DNA of 16,147 nucleotides from Clostridiaceae bacterium UBA6110 (GTDB taxonomy: Bacteria; Bacillota; Clostridia; Clostridiales; Clostridiaceae): the NCBI GenBank assembly GCA_002428415.1, contig DIWI01000047.1, positions 1-16,147 of the forward strand, in the 5' to 3' direction. A model generated the notes under the pieces. The model made no database searches, had not been told where the DNA came from, and was given only the letters and a program-made list of their open reading frames with translations. How positions within the stretch are numbered: the stretch's first letter is position 1; each line of letters opens with the position of its first letter. Of the stretch, positions 6,997 to 13,677 are shown piece by piece. The position numbers were made by a program, and so were the translations under genes.

Positions 6997-8595
6997 ATGA
7001 AGCAGCAGTCAACGAGCAAGGGATTCGCATACCTTTCGGTTGCGGAGATGCTCGTAAAGATAATGTCCGTAGTCTATGTGCCCCTCCTGGTCAGGATACT
7101 TGGGGATGTCGGCCACGGCATATACGTTGTGTCATATGACGCATTCACATTCATATATGTCCTGACGAACGAGGGAATCCAGAGAGGAATAGCAAAGCTG
7201 ATTTCAGAGCTGACAGCCAAAGGCAACTACAGGGATGCCTTAAGGGCATTCCGTCTTGCAAGGTCAGTGCTAATAGTCCTTTCACTGCTGGCTTCAATCC
7301 TGCTTTTCGCAATGGCGCCACTTATTGCAACCGCATCCAAGAGCCCCCAGGCAGTCACAGCCATAAGGGCATTGTCCCCGACGGTGTTAATAACAGGCAT
7401 ACTTTCGGCATACAGGGGCTATTTCCTCGGAAGAAGCTACATTGCCAGCAATGCGATCTCAAAGATCATAGAGCAGCTGGTAAATGTCATAGTATCGCTT
7501 GGAGCCGCATGGGCTCTCATGAAGATTTCGATTGATTATGGAGTTGCAGGCGGTACGCTGGGAACGAGCATTGGAGCTCTGGTTGCAGTGATCCTTCTGA
7601 TCAGGGAGTACTACAAGGGAAGGCTGCACAAGGTGAAGAGGTCCATGCAGGACCCGGAGGCATACAGGCATACCAACAAGGAACTTCTGATGAAGCTCTT
7701 CAATTACGGCTTCCCGATAACCATGTCGGCAGGAATCCAGAACCTTGGCGGTTTCATAGACATGTTCATAGTTAACAACGCCCTTTATACAGCGGGCCTT
7801 GATTTCACTGCGGCCAAGACTGCATTCAGCCAGCTGTCAAGGTACAAGACGCTTATATACACACCGAACACCATAATAGTTGCGCTGACAGCGGTGCTGC
7901 TTCCCGGAATATCAAGGGCAAGGGCACTTGAGGATGACGAGGATGTGGAGCGGAAGATAAGGTTTGCCGTAAAGACCGTATTCATGATTGCGATGCCTTC
8001 GGCCTTCGGGCTCATGGTACTTGCGGATCCCGTATATGCACTGCTCTATCCCGGAAGGGCAGGAGCGGTACTGTTGAAGTACGGAGCCTTTGTAGTTGTG
8101 TTTCTGGGATTTGTGATGGTCCAGAACGTAATATTCCAGAGCTTCGGCAGATTCTACTGGGGAATAATGACTCTTTCTGCAGGAATAGCTGTTAAGCTTA
8201 TTTCAAACTCCTACTTCGTTGTCATACCTGAGGTCAACATCATGGGAGCGGTGCTCTCGATGTACCTGAACTACATCATTCCATTTATGATCAACAATAT
8301 CCTTATAACCAGAGGACTGGGCATAAGAATGAATCTTCTAAGGGAGTCACTGAGACCTCTCGCAGCTTCTGCTGCAATGGGAGGGGTCCTATATCTGACA
8401 AACATGCTGTTCACAAGGTTTGGAGCCGGGTATGCCATTACGAGCATACTTACCCTTGCAAATATAGGAATAGGCATGGCAGTATACTTCACAGCCCTTC
8501 TCCTTATCGGAGGATTGAAGAAGGATGAAATCAGTGAGATAAGCCCTAGGCTGCTCAGGATGATTCCAGAAGGCATACGGAACAGGATGAAATAA
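6997..8595 (+). CDS. MurJ/SpoVB/YtgP-type lipid-linked oligosaccharide flippase
   Basis: A 532-residue polytopic membrane protein with about fourteen hydrophobic segments, the layout of the MVF/MOP superfamily of polysaccharide flippases. The N-terminus (SVAEMLVKIMSVVYVPLLVRILG, then GIYVVSYDAF) and the segment GFPITMSAGIQNLGGFIDMFIVNNAL near residue 240 fit the Gram-positive SpoVB/YtgP branch. YtgP of Bacillus subtilis acts as a lipid II flippase, so export of peptidoglycan precursor is the most likely role. SpoVB-like spore cortex function is the alternative, and sequence alone cannot separate them. ATG at 6997 is supported by GGAGG (6985-6989), seven bases before it. It is cotranscribed with the pseudouridine synthase upstream and the DUF2238-like gene downstream. 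Confidence 0.88.
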   Translation: MKQQSTSKGFAYLSVAEMLVKIMSVVYVPLLVRILGDVGHGIYVVSYDAFTFIYVLTNEGIQRGIAKLISELTAKGNYRDALRAFRLARSVLIVLSLLASILLFAMAPLIATASKSPQAVTAIRALSPTVLITGILSAYRGYFLGRSYIASNAISKIIEQLVNVIVSLGAAWALMKISIDYGVAGGTLGTSIGALVAVILLIREYYKGRLHKVKRSMQDPEAYRHTNKELLMKLFNYGFPITMSAGIQNLGGFIDMFIVNNALYTAGLDFTAAKTAFSQLSRYKTLIYTPNTIIVALTAVLLPGISRARALEDDEDVERKIRFAVKTVFMIAMPSAFGLMVLADPVYALLYPGRAGAVLLKYGAFVVVFLGFVMVQNVIFQSFGRFYWGIMTLSAGIAVKLISNSYFVVIPEVNIMGAVLSMYLNYIIPFMINNILITRGLGIRMNLLRESLRPLAASAAMGGVLYLTNMLFTRFGAGYAITSILTLANIGIGMAVYFTALLLIGGLKKDEISEISPRLLRMIPEGIRNRMK

Positions 8596-8613
8596 ATGAG
8601 GGAAGGTGCAGAA

Positions 8614-9204
8614 ATGAGAAGGAAGCCATTATTACCTGAAACAGCAGTGGCGCTTCTATTCATCTCCTGCGCCTTTTATTTTCATTCGATTGGAGATACA
8701 TCAGAAAAGTCAGCCCAGTCTGTCATGTCGGCAGCAGCTATAATGCTGTTCCTCCTTCTGGTTTCTGGCAGGGGAAAGGCAAAGCTTACGACGAGGCTGA
8801 TAGTCACAGGGTGGTTCATAATGGCTACGCTGTTTGGAGTGATCCTGGACCTTTATACTCTGCTGCCATGGTACGACAGTCTGGTCCACCTGGTGACCGG
8901 GGCCTGTCTTGTGTATCTTGCAAAGGACGGAGTGAAGCTGGATGATAAGACAGCAAAGAGAGCCAAAGCCCTCTATGCATTCTTCTTCTCAGTCAGCCTC
9001 AGCACCTTCTGGGAAATCTATGAGTTCGGCGTCGACTTCCTGGGGGCTGATTCCCAGCATGGGAGCCTCTCCGACACCATGTGGGACCTTATATTCGGAA
9101 CCATCGGAGCAGCTGCAGCAGGTATCGCCATATATCATCTGTCAGGGAAAATCCTGAAGAGGAATGAAGCGGAATCGAGACTTAGGTCAGGAAAAAGATC
9201 CTAG
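8614..9204 (+). CDS. DUF2238/YjdF-like membrane protein
   Basis: A 196-residue integral membrane protein with about five to six hydrophobic helices. Conserved polar residues sit in or next to the membrane: DLYTLLPWYDSLVHLVTG (D-x3-H), FWEIYEFGVDFLG and SLSDTMWDLIFGTIGA. This set of Asp, His and Glu motifs resembles the DUF2238 (YjdF) family, whose function is unknown. The polar intramembrane residues suggest metal binding or catalysis, but that is inference. The tail after residue 185 is basic. I chose ATG 8614, preceded by GGAAGGTG. The in-frame ATG at 8596 directly abuts the flippase stop codon, would add six residues and remains possible. It is the last gene of the operon. Confidence 0.75.
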   Translation: MRRKPLLPETAVALLFISCAFYFHSIGDTSEKSAQSVMSAAAIMLFLLLVSGRGKAKLTTRLIVTGWFIMATLFGVILDLYTLLPWYDSLVHLVTGACLVYLAKDGVKLDDKTAKRAKALYAFFFSVSLSTFWEIYEFGVDFLGADSQHGSLSDTMWDLIFGTIGAAAAGIAIYHLSGKILKRNEAESRLRSGKRS

Positions 9205-9224
9205 TGGATTTACCAGCTCTAAAT

Positions 9225-9248
9225 ATCTTGAATCTGTTATTTCAAGAT
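9225..9248. repeat. Small AT-rich inverted repeat
   Basis: ATCTTGAA (9225-9232) and TTCAAGAT (9241-9248) form an 8-bp stem with an 8-base loop, and TTGAATCTG recurs at 9264-9272. It lies between the operon end and the GC-rich terminator. No T-run follows, so it is not itself a good terminator. Confidence 0.35.
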
Positions 9249-9283
9249 TCCCGAATTGAAATTTTGAATCTGACCTGATACGG

Positions 9284-9322
9284 AAGAGGGACCTTCTGCG
9301 GCTGCCGCAGAGGGTCCCTCTT
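9284..9322. terminator. Strong hairpin between convergent genes, probable terminator
   Basis: Bases 9284-9301 pair with 9305-9322 in an 18-bp stem with one wobble and a three-base loop CTG; the core is AAGAGGGACC with GGTCCCTCTT. On the plus strand TTTCC follows at once and a run of seven T's begins about 20 bases later. There is no U tract in the minus direction. It probably ends the 6018-9204 operon and may also stop transcripts from the convergent aminopeptidase gene. The rest of 9205-9426 holds only a weak hairpin at 9349-9366. Confidence 0.7.
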
Positions 9323-9426
9323 TCCATATGGGCATTTCATTTTTTTCTTTGGAAATTGTTTTCCAATTGCTGCAGGAACAAATTCCTTAAGCTGCTTCTT
9401 CTTTCAGAAACCCTTCAGGCTTTAAA

Positions 9427-10542
9427 TTAAACCAGGTTCTCTGGATTGAGCTTAAGAAGGTCCTCGTGGACGAATAGTCCGTCCTTCCTTATCAGTACGT
9501 CATCAAACCAAATCTCCCCGCCACCGTATTCCGGTCTCTGTATGAGGACAAGGTCCCAGTGCACAGCTGACCTGTTGGTATTGTCTGCATCCTCGTAGCT
9601 GTTGCCGGGGGTGAAATGGATCGAGCCGGCAATCTTTTCGTCGAAGAGGGTATCCTTCATCGGGGTGAGTATGTATGGATTCACTCCGATTGCGAACTCT
9701 CCTACGTACCTTGCCCCTTCATCGGTATCGAATACCTTGTTTATCCTGTCAGTATCATTTGATGAAGCAGAAACAATTTTACCGTCCTTGAATTCCAGCC
9801 TGATGTTCTCATAGGTGAAGCCCTGGTAAAGTGACGGCGCGTTGTAGGATATGACTCCGTTCACTGAATCCTTCACAGGAGCTGTATAAACCTCTCCATC
9901 GGGAATGTTCATCTCACCAGCACACTTTATTACAGGAATGCCCTTGATGCTGAAAGAGATGTCGGTGTCCTTCGCAACGAGCCTTACCCTGTCCGTCTTC
10001 TCCATCAGTGTAACGAGACTGTCCATGGCTTCTGACATTTTCGAATAATCGAGGTTGCATACATCGAAATAGAAATCCTCGAAGGCTTCAGTGGACTTTC
10101 CTGCCGCCTGAGCCATAGATGGAGAAGGGTATCTGAGTACTGTCCATTTCGTCCTGTTCACCCTGATGTCGAAATGGACTGGATGCATGAAGTGCTTCGA
10201 GTAAAGGTCCATCTTTTCAGACGGGACATCAGAGGTCTCGCTGATGTTCATGCCTGACCGTATGCCTATGTAGGCGTCCATATCCTCCATCCTCGCGGAT
10301 TCATACTTTGCCATGAGGTCCAGCTGTTCCTTTACAGCACCCATAAGCAGTGACCTCTGGACCCTCGCATCCTTTATTGTGACAAATGGAAGAGCCTTCA
10401 CCTTGTAAGCCTCCTCCACTATTGCAGATACAAGCTCATGCTCCAGTCCGGTGCACTCGATAAGGACCTTTTCGCCTTCCTTGAGCCTTGTTGAGTAGTT
10501 TATGAGATTCCATGCAAGTTTTGATATCCTTGGGTCTTTCAT
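9427..10542 (-). CDS. M29-family (AmpS-like) metallo-aminopeptidase
   Basis: A 371-residue cytosolic aminopeptidase that removes N-terminal amino acids with a two-metal centre. The residues corresponding to the M29 site are all visible: Glu217 (GEVYTAP), Glu282 (GEFAIGVNP), His309 (IHFTPG), Tyr316, His328 and Asp330 (HWDLV). Their order and spacing follow Thermus aminopeptidase T, although the third-to-fourth ligand interval (19 residues) is shorter. The N-terminal domain (about residues 1-190) is the usual AmpS capping region. ATG 10542 is supported by AGGAGG six bases upstream; the frame extends upstream to 10602 without a binding site. It is monocistronic, divergent from the phospholipase gene, with no signal peptide. 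It fits peptide catabolism in an amino-acid-fermenting anaerobe (inference). Confidence 0.9.
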   Translation of the reverse strand: MKDPRISKLAWNLINYSTRLKEGEKVLIECTGLEHELVSAIVEEAYKVKALPFVTIKDARVQRSLLMGAVKEQLDLMAKYESARMEDMDAYIGIRSGMNISETSDVPSEKMDLYSKHFMHPVHFDIRVNRTKWTVLRYPSPSMAQAAGKSTEAFEDFYFDVCNLDYSKMSEAMDSLVTLMEKTDRVRLVAKDTDISFSIKGIPVIKCAGEMNIPDGEVYTAPVKDSVNGVISYNAPSLYQGFTYENIRLEFKDGKIVSASSNDTDRINKVFDTDEGARYVGEFAIGVNPYILTPMKDTLFDEKIAGSIHFTPGNSYEDADNTNRSAVHWDLVLIQRPEYGGGEIWFDDVLIRKDGLFVHEDLLKLNPENLV

Positions 10543-10570
10543 TTCATTCCTCCTAGATGGTATTAGTTTC

Positions 10571-10576
10571 ATTGTA
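10571..10576 (-). promoter_or_regulatory. Probable extended -10 promoter of the aminopeptidase gene
   Basis: On the minus strand TGGTACAAT is an extended -10 element (TGn plus TACAAT) 28 bases before the start codon. TTGCCA lies 20 bases upstream, too far for a good -35. Confidence 0.4.
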
Positions 10577-10766
10577 CCACCAAGTGCAGAATGTGTTGGC
10601 AAGGGAATTTGGTGAGGTTTATTTTTAGCATTTTGGCATGCTTAAGAGCCATAACTTATCGAATAGAGAATATATATTTTAATAAATTGATGATTTAGAA
10701 ATTGTAAACGGTATTATTATTGATTGTTCAATATATGAGCGCATTTACAGTGAATTGACGCAAGAT

Positions 10767-10797
10767 TTGCAAAAAAAACTCCGCAAAGGAGTATAAT
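10767..10797 (+). promoter_or_regulatory. Probable promoter of the phospholipase-radical SAM operon, with inverted repeat in the spacer
   Basis: TATAAT (10792-10797) is a perfect -10 box 31 bases before the start codon. TTGCAA (10767-10772) is the best -35 but at a long 19-base spacing. Between them ACTCC (10778-10782) and GGAGT (10788-10792) form an inverted repeat that runs into the -10 box and could be a repressor site. The remaining upstream sequence (10600-10760) is AT-rich with nothing else I can assign. Confidence 0.45.
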
Positions 10798-10828
10798 GTA
10801 ATCATTAACATCAAGGAGCTGATCCCAG

Positions 10829-11557
10829 ATGGAGGGTGCGATAGACAAGAAGCCTAAGGGCGCTGTCGAATACACATATGGAAAGGTCCTGACCGGCGTC
10901 ATGGTAGCGGCCAATCCTCTGAAGAAAATGGCTTTCAAGACCCCGTGCATGGTGCACAGGTTCATTAATATACAGGCTGTTCAGATACTGGAGAATGAGG
11001 GGCACTTTGATGCAGCCCATTTCTTCAAGTCGTTCATTAAGCCCCTTAACGAAGGGGCTACCTGGGCTGACCAGGATTTCAAGTCGATAAACCACTTCTA
11101 CCATAACAAGATGCAGAAGGGATTGTACGGCTTTTCGGATGCGCTAAGTGAGGCAAAGAAATACAGGGACAAGAGTCTATTCTACCTGAGCAGGAGCAAC
11201 ACACATAAGTCGGTGTTTTACCTGGGGGCGGTGTGCCACCTTTCCCAGGATATGACGGTACCTCAGCATGTCAACAACAAGCTGCTTGACAGCCACAAAT
11301 CCTATGAGACCTGGATAAAGAACAAGATATTCGAGGAGATAGATTATTCCGTATCTGACGGAGTAAAACGATTCAGTGAATTCGATGAATACATCAGGGA
11401 AAACGCGAAGTCAGCGAACAGGGCCGTAGAGCAGTTCAGCAGGGAAGAGGACAGGGAGAGGCTCTACTATGAACTGTCCACGAGGCTGCTGGCTGAGGCG
11501 CAGAGGACAACCGCAGGGCTTCTCCTTGATTTCTACGAGCTTTACTATGCTAACTAG
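10829..11557 (+). CDS. Zinc-dependent phospholipase C family protein lacking a signal peptide
   Basis: A 242-residue protein of the zinc phospholipase C/alpha-toxin catalytic family. The metal-ligand series is complete and in order: His43 (CMVHRFINIQA), Asp81 (TWADQD), His89 (NHFYH), His137 and Asp141 (HLSQD), His147 (PQH), and His156 and Glu160 (SHKSYE). Secreted relatives carry a signal peptide and begin the mature protein with a Trp ligand. Here the first 40 residues are polar apart from one short hydrophobic stretch (VLTGVMVAANP), with no cleavable signal. The Trp is missing, and there is no C-terminal PLAT domain. It is therefore probably intracellular or membrane-attached, with an unknown phosphoester substrate. 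ATG 10829 has AAGGAG ten bases upstream. Its last 11 bases overlap the radical SAM gene, so translation is likely coupled. Confidence 0.85.
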   Translation: MEGAIDKKPKGAVEYTYGKVLTGVMVAANPLKKMAFKTPCMVHRFINIQAVQILENEGHFDAAHFFKSFIKPLNEGATWADQDFKSINHFYHNKMQKGLYGFSDALSEAKKYRDKSLFYLSRSNTHKSVFYLGAVCHLSQDMTVPQHVNNKLLDSHKSYETWIKNKIFEEIDYSVSDGVKRFSEFDEYIRENAKSANRAVEQFSREEDRERLYYELSTRLLAEAQRTTAGLLLDFYELYYAN

Positions 11558-13253
11558 GCCGAAGGTTATCCTTGTATCCATAGACTCCAGGTTCATTCAT
11601 ACCAACATCGCTCTGAGGTACATGAAGGAATACACGAAGGACTTGAAATATGATTGCAGGATAATGGAATATACAATCCAAAGTCCCCTGATGGACATGC
11701 TTGACGACATACTGGACGAAGAGCCTCAGATGGTAGGATTTTCCACCTATATATGGAATGTGGATGAAGTAGGCAGGCTCTCTCGACTTCTAAGGATCGC
11801 AAGACCGGATATCCGGCTTCTGTTCGGAGGACCCGAGGTGAGCTGGAATGCTGAAGAAAGCCTGCTGAGTCTCTCCGGGGACTACATCATAACAGGCGAA
11901 GGTGAGGAGACTTACCGCGAACTGATGGAAAAATGCATAATGAACATGGAGGCCACTGGTTTCTTCAGCCTCGAAGATAATGATGAAATCAGAGGTCTTG
12001 CAGCTATGCGGAATGGAATTCCTGTAAGGTTTCCAGCAAGAAACAAGATGGACCTTTCAAGGCTTGTATTCCCATATTCATTTGATGAAGACCTGAAAGA
12101 CAGGATAGCATGCATCGAGGCTTCCAGAGGATGCCCCTACAGCTGCTCATACTGCCTGTCGTCTGCTGAGAAGGACCTGAGGTTCAGGTCAGCTGATGAT
12201 GTAATGGCAGATGTGGAGAAGCTCCTGGGACTTGGTGCAAGGCTTGTTAAATTCATGGACAGGACATTCAATGCTCACCCTGACGCAGCTGAGATATTCA
12301 GGAGGATAATCGCTCTGGAAACCAATGCGGTATTTCATTTCGAGATGTCGCCTTCAATGGTGGATGCCAGTCAGATGGAGATTCTGAAGGATTCTCCTCC
12401 CGGAAGGATGCAGTTTGAGACAGGTGTGCAGAGTACAGATGAAAGAGTGCTCAGGATGATAAGGAGGTTTTCATCAGGATCAATGGAAGGTCTCAGGAAA
12501 ATCCTTTCCCTTGGAAATATTCACCATCATCTTGACCTGATTGCAGGACTCCCCATGGATGACATGGAATCCTTCAACAGGAGCTTCAATGAGATATATT
12601 CCTTAGGACCGGATGTTCTGCAGCTGGGTTTCCTGAAGATAATAAAAGGAACTCCCATGGAGAAGGAAACGAAAAGGTGGGATATTGTATACAGCCCATT
12701 CCCTCCTTATCAGGTCATAAGCACCGGAACAATGGCAAGAACTGATATGGAGCGGCTTAAGTCCACTGAGAAGGCTCTTGACAAATACCACAATACGGGC
12801 AAATTCGCGAATTCTTTGAAATATGCCATTGGCTTCCATGAGAATCCGCTTCTCTTCTTTGAAGGTCTGGGTAAAGCACTTGACAATGAAGGGTACAGGG
12901 TCCGGTCACCTGCATCCGATGATTACTACAGGATATTCCTCAAGTACTCAGTCAGGGAGCTGGAGAGAAAAGACGGATTCGAGGCGGGGCTCATGAGGGA
13001 CCTGGTGAAGTATGATTTTCTCCTCTGGAACAGAAGGCAGGGTATCCCCGATTTTCTGGAAAGGATCAATAAGGACACGAACGATATCAGGAGAAGGCTT
13101 AAAAGGGAAGGAGGTGTGGAGGGACACGTAGAATGGTTTGAAAATGATATCGTTTCGCACTTGTCAAAAAACGAAAGAAATCAGGGTCCGGTTGCCATAT
13201 TGTTCGAGAAAGGTCGAACGTACGGTAAAATTATCACATTGTTACAACAATAA
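11547..13253 (+). CDS. B12-binding domain radical SAM protein (DUF4080 type)
   Basis: A 568-residue cytosolic protein. Residues 1-140 form a Rossmann-like cobalamin-binding domain, starting VILVSIDSRFIHTNIALRYM with GFSTYIWN and LFGGPEVSW further on. I see no DxHxxG cobalt-ligand motif, as in many B12 radical SAM enzymes. The radical SAM cluster motif C-x3-C-x2-C is Cys196, Cys200 and Cys203 (RGCPYSCSYC), followed by a TIM-barrel core (KFMDRTFN, then QFETGVQS). The last 180 or so residues match the DUF4080 pattern. The substrate is unknown; B12 radical SAM enzymes often methylate or rearrange unreactive carbons. The ATG at 11547 overlaps the phospholipase stop and has only a weak binding site, which suggests coupling. 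The frame is open upstream to 11469 but lacks a site. The stop codon lies inside a Rex-like inverted repeat. Confidence 0.88.
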   Translation: MLTRPKVILVSIDSRFIHTNIALRYMKEYTKDLKYDCRIMEYTIQSPLMDMLDDILDEEPQMVGFSTYIWNVDEVGRLSRLLRIARPDIRLLFGGPEVSWNAEESLLSLSGDYIITGEGEETYRELMEKCIMNMEATGFFSLEDNDEIRGLAAMRNGIPVRFPARNKMDLSRLVFPYSFDEDLKDRIACIEASRGCPYSCSYCLSSAEKDLRFRSADDVMADVEKLLGLGARLVKFMDRTFNAHPDAAEIFRRIIALETNAVFHFEMSPSMVDASQMEILKDSPPGRMQFETGVQSTDERVLRMIRRFSSGSMEGLRKILSLGNIHHHLDLIAGLPMDDMESFNRSFNEIYSLGPDVLQLGFLKIIKGTPMEKETKRWDIVYSPFPPYQVISTGTMARTDMERLKSTEKALDKYHNTGKFANSLKYAIGFHENPLLFFEGLGKALDNEGYRVRSPASDDYYRIFLKYSVRELERKDGFEAGLMRDLVKYDFLLWNRRQGIPDFLERINKDTNDIRRRLKREGGVEGHVEWFENDIVSHLSKNERNQGPVAILFEKGRTYGKIITLLQQ

Positions 13254-13256
13254 CAA
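13239..13256. promoter_or_regulatory. Rex-like operator upstream of the V-ATPase promoter
   Basis: TTGTTACAACAATAACAA is an inverted repeat with TTGTTA and TAACAA arms six bases apart; one more A/T pair on each side extends it to 13238-13257. The clostridial Rex consensus, as I recall it, is TTGTTAA-N4-TTAACAA; the 12 outer bases match and the innermost pair (C and A) does not. It directly abuts the -35 box at 13257-13262, a position suited to repression by this NADH-sensing regulator. It overlaps the end of the radical SAM coding region, so part of the symmetry may be chance. Confidence 0.45.
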
Positions 13257-13285
13257 TTGAAAATCGGACGGACATGGTATAAGAT
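13257..13285 (+). promoter_or_regulatory. Promoter of the V-type ATPase operon
   Basis: TTGAAA (13257-13262) is followed after 17 bases by TAAGAT (13280-13285). Each box matches consensus at four positions or more, and a second -10-like hexamer (TATAAG) overlaps at 13278-13283. The leader would be about 60 bases. Confidence 0.5.
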
Positions 13286-13350
13286 AATGTCTATGCGGTA
13301 ATTTATATCATATTAAGTGGTACTTATTCTTCTTTAAAGGTGGTGAGAAA

Positions 13351-13677
13351 GTGGCGAAAGAAGCGATCGAAGCTGTAAAAGCAGCAGAAGAGAGAGCGAA
13401 GGACATACTGCTCGAAGCTGGACAGAAGGCTAGAGATTCAAAACGAGAAGCTGAAATTTCGGCAGAGAGGTCATATAGAGAAATCCTCGAAAAGGCTGAA
13501 AAACAAGCTGAAGAATTGAAGGCCTCTGCTGTCAGAGAGGGGGAGGCAATTGCAAAGCCGGCTATTGAAAAAGGCCTGCAGACTGCAAAGGATATCGCAT
13601 CGCTCGGCGATGACAAGCTAAAGGATGCGGTGAACATCATTATCGAGAGGATCGTGAAGACAAATGGCGATAGTTAA
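13351..13677 (+). CDS. V-type ATPase subunit H/G family (peripheral stalk)
   Basis: A 108-residue, highly charged, almost wholly helical protein rich in Ala, Glu, Lys and Arg. Heptad-like spacing through residues 4-75 predicts a long coiled coil. This is the pattern of the small peripheral-stalk subunit of prokaryotic V/A-ATPases (NtpF of Enterococcus hirae, AtpH of archaea), which pairs with subunit E and links the catalytic head to subunit I. Identification rests on composition, length and position as first gene of the operon, because this family is poorly conserved. The start is GTG, preceded by AGGTGGTGA (13338-13346). Its end overlaps the start of the subunit I gene by 14 bases, so the two are translationally coupled. 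Confidence 0.85.
   Translation: MAKEAIEAVKAAEERAKDILLEAGQKARDSKREAEISAERSYREILEKAEKQAEELKASAVREGEAIAKPAIEKGLQTAKDIASLGDDKLKDAVNIIIERIVKTNGDS

Noticed and set aside
9349..9366. TTGGAAA/TTTCCAA hairpin as terminator of the aminopeptidase gene
   Set aside because: The stem is only 7 bp and AT-rich, and on the minus strand it is followed by A-rich rather than T-rich sequence.
10717..10965. Small minus-strand gene between the aminopeptidase and the phospholipase
   Set aside because: It overlaps the phospholipase start antisense and its translation has no family features.
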